From Halichoerus grypus (lineage: Eukaryota > Chordata > Mammalia > Carnivora > Phocidae): a stretch of DNA of 64,000 nucleotides. The translations under genes were made by a program, and so were the position numbers. The notes under the pieces were generated by a model, which saw nothing but the letters and a program-made list of their open reading frames with translations, searched no databases and was not told the DNA's origin. The stretch is taken from positions 1 to 64,000 of the forward strand of contig NC_135723.1 in assembly GCF_964656455.1 (NCBI RefSeq). The letters are read 5' to 3'. Of this stretch, positions 19,650 to 33,257 are shown one piece after another (position 1 is the stretch's first letter; each line of letters starts with the position of its first letter).

Positions 19650-21215
19650 CTCAATCCTGAAATTTTACATAGAACCACAAGAGATAATGAACAGACAATG
19701 CAATGTTGAGAAGGAAAACAAAGCTGGAGGAGTCACCATTCCACATTTCAGATTAGACTACAAAGCTGTAGTCATCCTAACAGTATGGTACTGGCACAAA
19801 AATGGACACAGTGACCAAGGGAACACGACAAAAGCTCAGACAGAAACCCACAATTACGGGACCAATTAATCTTCCACAAACCAGGCAAGAATATCAAAAG
19901 GAAAAAGGACAGCCTCTACAACAAATGCTGCTGGCAAAACTGGACAACTTTGCACAAAAGAATGACATTAAACCACTTTCTTACACCCATACACACAAAC
20001 TCAAATTAGTTTCAAGACCTCAATGTGACTCCTGAAACCATAAAAATCCTACAAAAGGGCGCAAACAGTAACTTCTCTGACATAGACCATCCCAACATTT
20101 TTCTAGACGTATCTCCTAAGGCTAAGGAAACGAAAGCAAAAATAAGCTACTGGGACTACATCCAAATGAAAACTTTCCACACGGCAGAAAGACAATAAAA
20201 ACGTAATGATAAGAAAACAACCTACCGAATGGGAGAATATCTTTGCAAATCTCATATGCCATAAAGAGATAGTGCCCAAATTGTATAGAACTGAAACAAC
20301 TCAACACCCAAAAAACAAATAATCCAGTTAAAAAATAGGCAGAACACATGAACAGACATTTCTCCAAAGAACAAATAGAGATGGCCAACAGTCATATGAA
20401 AAGATGCTCATCATCACCCATCGTCAGGAAAATGCAAATCCAAACTACAATGAGATATTACCTCATACTGTCAGAATGGCTCACATCAACACCATAAGAA
20501 ACAAGTGTTGGGAGGATGTGGAGAAAGGGGAACTCTTGTGCACTGTGGGTGGGACTGCAAACTGTTGAAGCCACCATGGAAAACTGGATGGAGGTTCCTC
20601 AAAAAATTAAATCTACACCTACCCTACGGTCCAGCACTCACACTACTGGGTGTTTACCCAACAAATACGAAAATAATAACTCAAAAGGATACATGCACCC
20701 CTATGATTCTTACAACATTACTTATAATATCATGATATGGAAACAACCCAAGTGTCAGTTGATAAACTGATAAATGAGATGATAGATGTGTGTATACACA
20801 CACACGCACGCACACGCACGCACACACACACAGTGGAATACTAATTCATCCATAAAAAAACAATGAAATCTTGCCATTTGCAGCCACATGGATGGAGCTA
20901 GAGGGTATTATCCGAAGTGAAATCAGTCACAGAAAGACAAATACCATATAATGTCATCCTTATGGGGAATTTACGAAACACACATAAATAAAGGAGAAAA
21001 GAGACAAACCATAATACAGACTCTTAACAATAAAGAACTCATGGTTACCAGACGGGAGGTGGATGGACGGATGAGTGAAATAGATAAAAAGGATTAAGAG
21101 TACACTTTTTTTGATGAGCACTGTGTACTATATGCAATTACTGAATGACTCTATTGTACACCTGAAACTAAAATAACACTGCATGTTAACTCTACTGAAA
21201 TTAAAATAAATTCTA
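19650..21215 (+). mobile_element. Truncated L1 (ORF2 C-terminus and 3' UTR)
   Basis: ORF2 peptide remnants GGVTIPHFRLDYKAVVI and WYWHKNGHSDQGN, then LGVYPTN, then the 3' UTR ending in AAATTAAAATAAATTC near 21,215. A CA/CG microsatellite lies at 20,795-20,832. Frame broken repeatedly. Confidence 0.92.
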
Positions 21216-23229
21216 AAAAGATTTTCCTTTCAGTTCCTCTTTGAAAAAGCTTTTCCTGTACAATGTTCATAAGCCCTACTTGGGACTATTTACTCTACAA
21301 TAATTATTCATTCTATGCCTTGCATTCAAATTTCACTGAGTTCTTATACTTTACCTGTTAATCCTACCCCACGGGAGCCATGGTCCCTTTCTGTCCACAC
21401 TCAGCACCAATGCGCTCAAGAGTGTAACTACCACAGATGCCACTTCACAATCCAGAAAGCTATTATTGTTTCTCTTTTGGTGTGAGATGGTCACATACTG
21501 TGGCATATGATTCAGAGCAGGTTTCTGATATATCCTGAATCTCTAATTCAATGGTCATTGCCTGAATCCGTGTGGCTGACAGGTTTCCTGTGCATGGAAG
21601 ATGCAAACGTGGGAGGACTCGGTGCGGGACAGGAAGAGCACCAAGTACAGACGAGAGTACGACCCCTCCCCTGATCCAGGAACTGCCATGGGAGCCGCTA
21701 TGGGAAGCAGAAGCAATGGGAAACCACCAAGGTCACCAGCTGAAGGCAGGACCACAGGTCAAGCGATCTCGAGATGCAGGGCTTGGAGGCTGCTCTGAGC
21801 TACCTCTGGGGGGGGGGGGGGGGAAGGAATGAGGAGGAGAGACTGCCTGGCCCTGGCCCGTGCCAGCTACCCACCGCTCCTGGCGCACATCAGTCTCCAC
21901 AGCTGACACAGAGCCTGCGGGTCCCTCATCCCTCACGGGGACAGCTGGCTCCAGGGCTCAGGGACATGCTGAGGGAGGTGGGAATGAACGCTACCCCTCC
22001 CGGGTCATCCCCTCCTTGAGCAGACAGCCCTCCGGGACTGCTGAAAACCCACTAACACGACTGAAAACCATGCCATGGATGACCTAAGGCATTGAGAAAT
22101 ATAACACAATGTTCATTTTTAAGTTCAGAGCTGTCAGCTCAGGAAGTGGGGAGAGCTCCCATAAGGAAGACTGAGGGGAGCGCAGGCCAGGCTGAGAACG
22201 GAGACGTGGCTCTCCTGACTGGGGACCTGCAGCCCCCTTCCAGGGCAGGGCATCGTCCTCGCCTCACACAGAATCCATAAAGGTGTTCCATCACGGGACT
22301 CACGGGGCTGCCTCTCGACAACGCAACCCTGGCATCGGCTTGCACAGGACACGAGGGAGGAGGGCCAGATGGAGGGAGGGCAATACCCCAGAGGCCATGT
22401 GGCAACACCACAGGCTCACGACCACGAAGATGAAAAGCAGGAGGCGGCAGCATGAGAGCCGGCCTGCATCAAAGTGCCAAGGGCACAGTGCCCACAGCTA
22501 CAGTGACTGGGTGCCTTCTGGGCCAGGCCTGGCTGACTTCAGTGGGCTCCAGACTAGTCCTGACCACAGCCCTAGGAAGCGGGCACCACCACCGCCCTTC
22601 TGTCCTCATGCTGCTGCTAGGAATCATAGTCACAGACCCCAGTCTTCATGGACACCACACAGTGGCTCCCACCGCACACTGCCCCTCTGGGGGCGGTCCA
22701 GTGCGACCCTCCTGCCTGGCCAGAGACTGCCGTCTACCTGTCTCCACACAACTCGACACACAGGAGGGTGTCCCCAAATTCCACAGGATCCGAGAAGACA
22801 GATTCACAGACCCCTCTCCCCCACCCACCGCCAACACTCAGTGGGTCACTCAGACCTCAGCTATTGTCATGAAGCTCACCATGCCCTGTTTCTGGCACTT
22901 CCAACACAAAGCCTGCTTCTGATCCCCCACAACACCATACGTCCTGATTGCTGACCTGCGGCCGTGCCATGAACCCACATGATACCGTTCTGTTGGAGAA
23001 GGCCGCCCCTGCACCTCCTAGAAAATGCTTCTGATGAAGCACAACTCCATCAGGACAACGGTGTGCACGGTGGTACACAGCCTGCAGGGTAGAAGTCACT
23101 GATGCTAACAAGAGTTGACCCCCCCCATCTCCCAAACCCTTCCTCTGTCCCCACGGAACTCGTGGTCTGCCCTCACAAAAAACCCAAGAGACAAACCTTG
23201 AATCTGCATGCTCCCTTCACCTTCTGGTT
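21216..23229. other. Unassigned stretch
   Basis: Mixed-composition sequence with a poly-G run at 21,808-21,823. The longest open frame is 223 codons (22,283-22,954, +), with compositionally biased sequence and no recognisable domain. No partner elsewhere in the window, and no exon can be supported. Confidence 0.5.
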
Positions 23230-23740
23230 CCAGTCTTGTCCAACCACAATGAATGAATATGAAACTAGAAATCAGTCACAAAAAAAATGGGGCAGTCAAA
23301 ACTATGTGGAGATTTAACAACATGCTACTGAACAACCAACGTTCAAAGAAGAAATCAAAAGAAATTTTAAAAGTACCTTGAGACAAATGAAAAAGAGAAC
23401 CTACAAAAACTTATCAGATGCAGCCAAAGTACTTCTAAGGCAGAAATTCATAGAAATTCAGGTCTTCGTCAATCCACAAGAAAGCTCTCCAATAACCAAC
23501 CTAATTTTACATAGGAAAGAAGTAGGAAAAAAAAAAAAAAAAAAAAGCAAAGCCCCAAATTAGTAGAAATAAGGAAATAACAAAAAGGAATGTGGAAATA
23601 AATCCAATGCAGACTAAAAAGACAAAAGATCAATGAAAATGAGAGATGCCTTTTTTGGAAACATAAACAAAATGGACAAACTTTTAGCTAGACTCACCGA
23701 GAAAGAGAGAGGACTCAAATACAATCAGAAAACAAAGATG

Positions 23741-24960
23741 ATTGATTCCTGTCTCACATCAAAGTCATAGAGGAGAACACAGGCAGCAACCTCTTCGACC
23801 TTGGACACAGCAACTTCTTGCAAGACATGTCTCTAAAGACAAGGGAAACAAAAGCAAAAAGGAACTTTTGGGACTTCATCGAGATAAAAAGCTTCTGCAC
23901 ATCAAAGGAAATGATCAACAAAACTAAAAGGCAACCTACAGAATAGAAGATATTTGCAAATGACATATCAGAAAAGGGGCTAGTATCCAAGATCTATAAA
24001 CAACTTCTCAAACTCAACACCCAAAAAACAATCCACTCAAAAAATGGACAGAAGACATGAACACACACTTCTCCACAGAAGACATGCAAATGGCCACCAG
24101 GCACATGAAAAAATGCTCCACATCACTTGCCATCAGGGAAATACAAATCAAAATCACAAGGAGATACCACCTCACACCAGTGAAAACGCCTAACGTGAAG
24201 AAGACAGGGAACAACGCATCTTGGCGAGGATGTGGAAAAAGGGAAACCCTCTTACATTGTTGATGGGAATGCAAGCTGCTGCAGCCACTCTGTGAAACAG
24301 TATGGAGGTTCCTCAAGACATTAAAAATGGAGCTACCCTACCACCCAGCAATTGCACTACTTGGTATTTACCCCATAGACACAGGCGTAGTGAAAACAGG
24401 GGGCACCTCCACCCCAATGTTCATAGCAGCAATGTCCACAATAGCTAAACTGTGGAAGGAGCCGAGATGTCCTTCAACAGATGAATGGATAAAGGAGATG
24501 TGGTTCTTATATACAATAGAATATTACTCACCATCAAAAAAAATGAATACCTTTGCATCGACATGGATGGAACTGGAGGGTGTTATGCTGGCTGAAATAA
24601 GTCAAGTAGAGAAAGACAATTATCCTATGGTTTTAGTCATATGTGGAATATAAGGAATACAACAGAGGATCACAGGGACAACGAAGGAAACCTGAATGGG
24701 AAGAAATCAGAGAGGGAGACAAACCATATGAGACTCTTGACTCTGGGAAACAAATTGAGGGTTGCGGGAAGGGAGGTGAGTAGGGGGATGGGGTAACTGG
24801 GTGATGGGCATTAAAGAGGGTGCACATGTGGTGATGAGCACTGCGTGTTACACTCAACTAATGTATCATTGAACATTACATCAAAAACTACTGATGTACT
24901 ATACCTTGACTAATTGAATTTAAATTTTAAAAAATGTGAAAAATTAAAAAAAAAAAACGG
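23741..24960 (+). mobile_element. Younger truncated L1 nested in the older L1
   Basis: Starts in late ORF2 (ATAGAGGAGAACACAGGCAG) and ends in a poly-A run near 24,958. Flanked by the near-perfect 11-bp target-site duplication AAACAAAGATG (23,730-23,740) and AAAGAAAGATG (24,961-24,971); host ORF2 sequence continues on both sides. Confidence 0.88.
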
Positions 24961-25356
24961 AAAGAAAGATGAGCCATGACAATGAATACCACAAAAATAT
25001 AAAGGATCAATAGAGAGTGCTATCAGCAACTGGAGGCCAACACATTGCACAACCTAGAAGAAATGGATAAGTTCCTACCAACAACCTAGAAAGACTGAAG
25101 CATGAAGGAAAAATATCCGAACAGACTGATCACTAGTAAAAAGATTCAATAATCAAACACCTCCCAACACACAAATGTCCAAGACCAGACAGTTTCACTG
25201 ACGAGTTCAACCAGACAATAGAAGATTTCATACCAACCCTTCTCAAACTCTTTAAAAAATAGGAGAGGAGGGCATATGTCCAAACTCATTTGATGAAGCC
25301 AGCATTAGCCTGCTACCAAAACAAGACAAGGATGCCACAAGAAAAGGAAACGCCAG

Positions 25357-25563
25357 GGCGCCTGGGCGGCTCAGTCGGTTAAGCATCTGCCTTTGCCTCA
25401 GGTCATGATCCCAGAGTCCTAGGATCGAGGGTCACATCGGGCTCCCTGCTCAGCGGGGAGCCTGCTTCTCCCTCTCCCTCTGCCTCCCACTCCCCCTGCT
25501 TGTGCTCTCTCTCTCACTCTCTCTCTCTCTCCTGACAATAGATTCTTAAAAAAAAAAAAAAAA
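25357..25563 (+). mobile_element. SINEC, sense
   Basis: Head GGGCGCCTGGGCGGCTCAG, body with TCAGCGGGGAGCCTGCTTCT and a CTCTCT tract, then poly-A. Flanked by AAAGGAAACGCCA and AAAGGAAAGGCCA-type target duplication. Confidence 0.95.
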
Positions 25564-26180
25564 GGAAAGGCCAATATCCCTCTTGAACATAGATGCAAAA
25601 ATCCTCAACAAGTTATCAGCAAATTGAATTGAACAATACATCAGGAGAATCACACAACACGATCAAGTGGGATTTATTCCAGGGATGCAAGGATGATTCC
25701 ACATCTGCACATCAAACAACGGCATACACCACCTTAACAAAATAAAAGATAAAATTTATATTATTGTTACAATAGATGCAGAAACAACACTTGACAAGAT
25801 TCAATATGCATTTATGATAAAAACTCTAAACCATCTGGATATAGAGGGAACATACCTCAACACAACAAAGTCCCTCTATGAAAAGCCCACGGCCGACATC
25901 ATACTCAAGGATGAAAAGCTAAAAACTTTCCCACTAAGATCAAGAACAAAACAAAGATGCCCATTCTCATCACTTTCATGCAACATACTATTGAAAGGCC
26001 TAGCCAAAGCATTTAGACAAAAAAACAAAAAGAAAGATATGAAATTCAAATAGGAAAACTGTCACTATTTGCAAAGGACATGATACTATATATAGAAATC
26101 CCTAAATATTCCACCAAAAATCTGTTAGAATAAACAAATTCAGGAAAGCTGCAGGATACAAAGCCAATATATAGAGACCT

Positions 26181-26395
26181 GACGCGTTTCTTTTTTTTTT
26201 TTTTTTTAAGATTTTTATTTATTTATTTATCTGACAGAGAGCACAAGCAGGGTGAGCATCAGAGGGAGAGGGAGAAGCAGACTCCCCCGCTGAGCAGGGA
26301 GCCCGATGCAGATCTAGATCCCAGGGCCCCGGAATCATGACCTGACCCAAGAGCGGATGCTTAACTGACTGAGCCACCCAGGCGCCCCAACTTGT
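26181..26395 (-). mobile_element. SINEC, antisense
   Basis: Poly-T start, AAGATTTTTATTTATTTATT, GAGAAGCAGACTCCCCC, and the complement of the head GAGCCACCCAGGCGCCCC at the right end. Confidence 0.95.
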
Positions 26396-26922
26396 TGCAT
26401 TTCTGTGTACTGACGACAAACTTTCACTACGAGAAATTAAGAGAGTGATGCCATTGACAATTGCATCAAGAAAAAAAAATCTAGGAATAAAAGTAACCAA
26501 GAGTGAGAGAGACCTGATACACTAAACACATGGTGGAAAAGAAAGGAAAAACATGTGTATGTTGGGGGGGGGGGGGGGCGGAATGTATGGAACCAAGATT
26601 TGGAAGAGGACACTATAAACGTAACTGGAAGAGTTAATACTGTTAACATCTCCATCAAAGCCACAGCAATCGACAGATGGCATGAAATCCCTATCTCAAT
26701 ACCAATGGCATTATTCAAAGACATAGAAGACAGTCCTAAAATTCATACAGAATCACAAGACTCCAAATACCCAAAACAAGCTGGAGACAGTAGAAGAGAG
26801 CTGGAGTCACCACACTCCCAGACTTCAAGCTACATTACAAAGCCGTAGTCCTCAAAACAGTATGGTACTGGCATGAAGACAGACACACAGGTCCACGGAA
26901 CAGAACAGAAACCTCAGAAACT

Positions 26923-27420
26923 GATACTCATAGCACTTCTGGCGAAGTTTATTCATTAAAGTCAGTACATTAAAGTTATATTTAAACTTAGCTCTGATAG
27001 ATTATTAACTCTGAGAATACTAATTCCAATAAATGCATTTCTTTAAACATGGTGTTTTATATATATTATAAAATAAGGATTATTTAGAATCCACATTTTT
27101 AAGAAAAATTAAATTCACTTTAATAAACATATCATGAAAAGAAAATATAGATATCAATCATCACAACTGATAACATCACAAAAGAATACAGACACAATCT
27201 GTTTCTGAGGGAAGAATATACTACGACTTAAGTAGTTCTGCCCAATGTTAAAACTGTTGAAAGCTATAGATCCAGCTACTCATTACAAAAACACATGTCA
27301 GAGAACAAATAGTATAAACATGTAATCAATAAAGTACACACTGCATATATTCCTACAGGAAAAAGATTTTCCCAACAAATAAACTGTAAGACCAAAAAAA
27401 AAAGAAAAAAAGAAAGAAAG
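26923..27420 (+). pseudogene. Retroposed mRNA 3' UTR (5'-truncated retrocopy)
   Basis: About 500 bp of AT-rich sequence unrelated to L1, ending in AATAAA (27,378-27,383), ten bases of spacer and an A-rich tail, and flanked by a perfect 10-bp direct repeat CTCAGAAACT (26,913-26,922 and 27,421-27,430). The host L1 ORF2 sequence resumes after it. These are the marks of L1-mediated retroposition of a cellular mRNA's 3' end. I do not recognise the source gene. Confidence 0.85.
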
Positions 27421-27909
27421 CTCAGAAACTAACCCACACATGTATGGTCTTCACTTATGACACAGGAGAAGAAAATCTACAATGGGGAAAGGACTGTCTC
27501 TTCAATGAATGGTCCTGGGAAAACTGGACACTAAATGCAGAAAAATGGAACTGGATCCCTTTCTTACACCGCACACAAAAATTTTAAATGGATGAATGAC
27601 TTGAACATAAGACCTGAATCCATAAACCTCCCAGAAGAACACAGAGGTAGTAAGTTTCTCGACATTGGTTTTGCAGAAGAGTTTTTTAGATCGGACACCA
27701 AAACCAAAGGCAACAAATGCAAAAATACACAAATGAAACAACATCAAACTGAAATCTTCTACACATCAAAAGAAACCATCAAACTTAAAAAGCGACCTAC
27801 CCAATGAGAAAAAATATCTGCAAATCAGATGTGTGAGAAGAAGCTAATATCCAAAATACACACACTCATACAACTCAAAACAAACAAACCTGTACAAAAA
27901 ATGGGGAAA

Positions 27910-28110
27910 TCGGTGCATGGGTGGCTCAGTCATTAAGCGTCTGCCTCAGCTCAGGTCATGGTCCCAGGGTCCTGGGATCGAGCCCCGCATTGGGCTCCCT
28001 GCTCCGCTGGAAGCCTTCTTCTAACCCTCTCCCATTCCCCCTGCTTGTGTTCCCTCTCTCGCTGTATCTCTCTCTCTCTCTGTCAAACAAATACATAAAA
28101 TCTTTTTAAA
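27910..28110 (+). mobile_element. SINEC, sense
   Basis: Head GGTGCATGGGTGGCTCAGTC, middle CTGGGATCGAGCCCCGCATT, CTCTCTCTCTCT tract, then AAATACATAAAATC and poly-A. Confidence 0.94.
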
Positions 28111-28770
28111 AAATTAAACAATGGGGAGAATATATGAATAGACACTTTCCAAAGATGGCACCCAGGTGGCCAACAGACACAGAAGAAGTTGTTCAACGTC
28201 ACTAATGGTCGTCAGGGAAACCTAAGCCAAACCGCAATCAGTTACCACCTCACAACTGTTGGGATGGCAATCGTCCCAGAGACAGACCCCAGATATGGTC
28301 AAGGGTGTGTAGACAAGGGGACCCTGTGCACTGTTGGTGGGAATGTAAATTCGTGCAGCCACTGCAACAAACAGTATGGAAGTTCCTGGAAAAAATGAAT
28401 ACAACGACCACATGACCCAGGAATTGCTCTGAGTGCATTTATTTGGAGAACACAAAAACACCACCTCAAAAAGATAAATGCACTCCCATGTTCACTGCAG
28501 CATCCTTCACAGTAACCAGACAGAAACTGAGACCTTGGGAGCATTATGCTAAGTAACTCAGACACAGAAAGACAAATACCAGATGTTCAGGGACGTTCCA
28601 CATGGAAACAAAAGTACTAAACGCATAGATACTGAGAACAGATTGCTGGTTGCCACATTCATGGATGGGGGGAGATGGGGGAAGGTGGTCAAACGCTCAA
28701 CGTTTGAGTGATACAATGCATAAGTCATGGAACGTTCTGTGCAGCATGGAGACTAAAGCTAACCCGAAAG

Positions 28771-29230
28771 CATGGGGTACAGGTTCCCCCGCTATTTGAA
28801 AGTACAGTGTTCCTAGGAAACCTTTCACAGCAGAAATGGTGTAAAACCAAAGGAGGAATTACCATTCATTTATATAGAAAAATTAGTGAGTGTGCTCAGA
28901 CTCCAAAAATGACTTCTCTTTGGCTTTCTTAGGCCTCGGGACACAACTTCCTAACGTATGCCCAAAATAAATGGAGATGAAACACAGCAGATGCTCACAG
29001 ACATGATTCAAAGTGCTGGGGGCTGGACACGGAGAGCGGTTCCCAGGAAGGAGCTGGTTGGGGTGCACCCCGCCTCTGCAGTGGTTCCCCACAAAACAGA
29101 TGCTGAACGCGATGCTCACTTGTCAACTTTTTTCATAAGAGGGAAATCCTCTTCATGTTTCTTCCTGTTACTGAACCCGGGTAATAATGTAGATCTTTCA
29201 AAAAAACCCAAGTGTCTTACCGAGAACTTT
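28771..29230. mobile_element. Unclassified ancient interspersed-repeat-like stretch
   Basis: GTACAGGTTCCCCCGCTATT, GAAATGGTGTAAAACC and CTGAACCCGGGTAATAATGT resemble a mammal-wide repeat that I recognise by pattern but cannot name. No coding potential. Confidence 0.35.
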
Positions 29231-31560
29231 TAAAAAGTGGGAAATACTTGTACTTGAAAGTTGCTGAGGGAGGAGATGTTAAATGTTCTCCCGGACACAC
29301 ACATCAGCAGATCCACCGTGAGAGGCACCTTCCTCAGCAGGGGGAACACAGATGACCTCCTACCCCCAGAAACCTCCTCCTTCCCCTCGCTCAGGACAAC
29401 CAGCCACAGCTGGGAATTACCCCAATTCCTCCTTTCTCCCATGCCCAATACCTAACCCATCAGCAAATCCGGTGAGCTCCATCTTCAAAATGGACCCAGA
29501 ATAGGACTGACCACTCCTTCCAAGGCCAGCTGTCTGCTCCACACTGGAGCCCATCTCTTGCCTGAGTTCCTGCAAAAGCTTCATCATGGACCTCCCTTGC
29601 CCATCCTCAACCCTCTGTCATCTGTTCTCAACATTTTAGCCAGGATGGCCCAGTGAAACAGGGTCCCATGGGGTCACAGCCCTGCTTTCTGTCTCCCTCT
29701 GTCCCCTCCCTGAGGTCATGTCCTAAGCTGTCTCCTGTGGCCACAGGGCCTTCTTGCTGCTCCTGCACATTCCTGGTATGCTCCTGCCCCAGGGCCTTTG
29801 CACATACTTCCCCTTCCATTTAGAATGCTCTTGATGTGATATCACTCACCTTCTTTAGATCTTGACTCAAGGATCACCTTCCTAGTGAAGTCCCACCTGG
29901 CCCCTATGTGAATTGCAAGCACCACCCCACCTCCCCTTCAGCACCCAGCCTTGTCTCCTGCTTTATATTTCCACAGCAGTTATCACAGTCACCAGTCCAT
30001 CTCGGCAGGGCAGAAACAGAGGCCTACACGGATGGTTTCACCACTGACTCCCTCCAATTTCCTGGTCCAAAGCCCTGGGGGAAGGTACCCCAGGGCTCTT
30101 GCACAGCCAGGGTGCCTGGGACAAGGGAGTCCATCTACTGCACCCTGAACACCATCAGGAAAATGAGCCACACAAGGAATCCACCTACCCATGCAACCTG
30201 AAACCAGACACCGTCCTCGACTATAGGTGAGCACACACACTTCCTCCCCTTGCCTGAGGTGCTCATCTAAGAAAGCTGAGCAGAGACCCATCCCAGGATC
30301 CAAATCTCCCTCTGGCCAAGGTCCTGGGAAACAGACATCTCTCCTCCCTGCACCAGCCACCTGGGATTGACATCCGGAATCCTCCTGTGGTCAGGCAGAG
30401 TGCTGCACCTGTCCCTCTTTCCTGTGACGTCATCACAAACCAGGCTTTGCTGCACATTTTTCAGGAAAGAGCCTGCAGCAGCGTCAACAGACCGCCCAGG
30501 CTCGGCCTTAGTCTCACACATCGGGCCCCACGCAGAACTAGACCTTCATGGAGACTGCTGTCTTGTGTGGCCTCAGATCTGAACAGAGGAGCTGAGATTT
30601 CTGTTCCAAATGAAAAGTGACCTCTTGCACACAGCACAGGAACGTGCAGAGAGGATTTCTCAGGGGTGTGGCTCTGGAAGAAGTGCTTCTGCCGGCTGAA
30701 ATCACAGACACCAGGCAGAGGACAGTCGCTGTGCCTCCTCCCGAGGAAGCAGGCGGCACACTGGGCAAGAATCGATAATGCTGCGTGTGGGCCGCTTCCC
30801 ACCAACCACCCAGCTGAGCCGAGGGCTGGAGAACCAAACAGGAAGCAACTCTCTTCTCACATCTGCAGCAGGAGGGCTGGCCAGGGAGGAGAGCCCAGTC
30901 CCTGTCCCCGGAGCAAGCTGGCCTGCCCATCATGAGCGACGGTCCACCACCACGGCGTCACAACCTCCCAGCTATCTGATCCGACTACGCTGCCAGGCTC
31001 AGACCTGCTCACACAGGGAGTCATAAGACCCAGAGACTTCTTTCCACTCCAGCTCCATGCTTCTCACAGAGAAGCAAACTCCAGCCTCACAGATGTGCTC
31101 ATCGTTACCTCTGGAATTCCCTGGGGGGTGTCTACACTGACCCACACAGGTGTCCCATCCAGACCACTCCACAAATGCCCTAGGGTTTCAAGCCACTTCC
31201 AAGCTGCCCAGAAAGGCAGGAACTGGCCCGATTAGGGACACCAGCCAAGTGACTGGACGTGCTGGAAACTCGGACAACATCCTCGCTGAACACCAACGCT
31301 TCCAAGTCTGACCTTCAAACCTTCGCTCACTGGGCACTGAGCACCATGTCAACATCAATACTGCTCTTTCAATTCACTTGTCTCCCATTCCTTAAAATCA
31401 GAAACCAAGCTCCGTCACCGCTCCATCTTCCCTTCAGAGAAATAAGGCAAATGACAGAATAAAACACTACATGTGCACAGCACACTCCTAATCAAAATAT
31501 AATTCCTTGCTCTTTCTCATACAGGCAGCCCTACATTACCCATACTAATGAGAGATACCA
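29231..31560. other. Unassigned stretch with L2-like sequence
   Basis: At about 29,740-30,010 the text (CCAGGGCCTTTGCACATACT, then GACTCAAGGATCACCTTCCT, CTGCTTTATATTTCCACAGC) resembles the 3' part of an ancient L2. A perfect CRE-type palindrome TGACGTCA occurs at 30,424-30,431, outside any CpG-rich context. Open frames up to 131 codons overlap on both strands. No gene is supported. Confidence 0.5.
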
Positions 31561-32984
31561 TAAGTTCAATCATTATATATATATTTGACCTTGTGTTTTT
31601 CCTTTTGGTATTTGTATCTCGAAGTCAATGTCTATATTGCTTTCTTAAAATAATAATAATAATGACATGGCCACATAAGGGTCTGGATCTCCATAGCCAC
31701 ACACCATGGCTCTGGTCCAGATAAGGATGAAGACACAACCTCAGCCCGTGAACGGAGGCCCACACCCTCAGGGATCCCGACACAGCTCACGGGGGATGAG
31801 TTCCTTTGCTACATGCAGTTGTCCGAGTACAAAGGATGCAGGCACCCTCCAGGATTCCTTCTGTTTTCTTCATGAATTCCCCAGCTCAAGTCGCAAGTGA
31901 CTCACGGGGTCAAGCTTCCAGAGCACCCAGGATGGGCCACCAGGTAAGCAGCCCCCTTGGAGAAGGCTAACAGGGGGCTCGATTTCCTTTGGGAGCACGA
32001 TGAGCCACTCCCCGAGCTCCTAAAGAACCTACACTCCTTCTCCATGTGTCCCTCTCACAAAGGGCACCGCACCCTGTTACAGCTCTGACGCTGTGTTTTA
32101 CTTTAAAACATAATTTCTAATATCACGATGTGGTTCATGGAAGAGGAAAACATGAACACTCACAAAGCATTCTTATACTATTTCAGAAGATTGTTTTCCC
32201 ACTGTTTAATTAAAATGGGAAATAAAAACACACAGATAGCCCCTTCCACTAGCAGGTATGATTCTCTTTGGTGATTGAAAGAAGAGCAGGAAATGAAAGA
32301 GTAACAGATGTTCTGATGACCCGTCATTTCCATGATCAAAGTTTTGAAACTTCACACACACTCAAAGAAAGAAGCTCAAACAAACGTCTCAGTCTGGCAA
32401 CTCCAAGACATCTGACCTGGAGTGACAGGGACGGACGATGAGGTTGTGTGTGTTGGGTGAGGCTGGGGGCACAGGAGAAGGTGCTCGGCCAGCTCTCCAC
32501 CTGGCCCTCACCTGTCCTCAGCCAGGAACCCGCTCACGGCCCTCACCTGTCACAGCTCTCACACGGGAGACCCACAGCCACCCCTGGAGCCCGCCCTGCC
32601 CAATGCACTCAGCTGTCCTCTGAGGCCCCTGTCAGCTTTGTCCAGACCTGGAACTCCCCCATCTGCTGCAGAGCTCCAGGATTCCCCCTCTTCTTCCTAA
32701 ATGACACTGGCCCAAGGCTTTCATGAGAGAGGTAGAAGGCTACCTGAGGAATGGTTCACACCTACTTTCCCCTTCTGTCGTATTTCTCTCCACTTACCTT
32801 CCTACCTGTGCAAACTGTAAGTAACATATCGATGGAACATGAACATGCTCTGAGATCTGATTCTTTCACTGCAGCCTTCTGAGGACTCCTTGTACAATAA
32901 AATACCATATCCTATGACGGGGGCGTTTAAAACTATTACTTCCAGATTAATTCAGCCCAAATCACCTCATTTTTATTTTTTTTT
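31561..32984. other. Unassigned stretch
   Basis: AT-balanced sequence without tandem structure. No partner elsewhere in the window, no domain-bearing frame, and no repeat family that I recognise. Confidence 0.5.
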
Positions 32985-33186
32985 TTAATTTTTTTTTTTT
33001 AAAGATTTTATTTATTTATTTGAGAGAGAGAATGAGATAGAGAGAGCACATGAGAGGAGGGAGGGTCAGAGGGAGAAGCAGACTCCCCGCTGAGCAGGGA
33101 GCCCAATGCGGGACTCGATCCAGGGACTCCAGGATCATGACCTGAGCCGAAGGCAGTCGCTTAACCAACTGAGCCACCCAGGCGCC
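32985..33186 (-). mobile_element. SINEC, antisense, with target-site duplication
   Basis: Poly-T, AAAGATTTTATTTATTTATT, GAAGCAGACTCCCCGCTGAG, and head complement GAGCCACCCAGGCGCCC. Flanked by AAATCACCTCATTTTTA on both sides (from 32,959 and 33,187). Confidence 0.96.
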
Positions 33187-33257
33187 CAAATCACCTCATT
33201 TTTAATTGCTCTTCATTAAGCAGAACAGTTTCTGTGGAAAAAGACTTTCCATAGAGG

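Larger units (their letters stand above)
23230..28770 (+). mobile_element. Older L1 carrying five nested insertions
   Basis: ORF2 sequence can be followed across the interruptions: 23,230-23,740, 24,961-25,356, 25,564-26,180, 26,396-26,922, 27,421-27,909 and 28,111-28,770. Peptide remnants include MIKTLNHLDIEGTYLNTTKS, then HRWHEIPISIPMALF-like text, then LNIRPESINLPEEHRGSK. The reading order is that of ORF2 from its middle to the 3' UTR. The insertions are a younger L1, three SINEs and one retroposed 3' UTR. The host element is full of stops and frameshifts. Confidence 0.8.

Noticed and set aside
30424..30431. TGACGTCA as an active CRE promoter element
   Set aside because: A lone palindrome without CpG island, other promoter motifs or a following exon.
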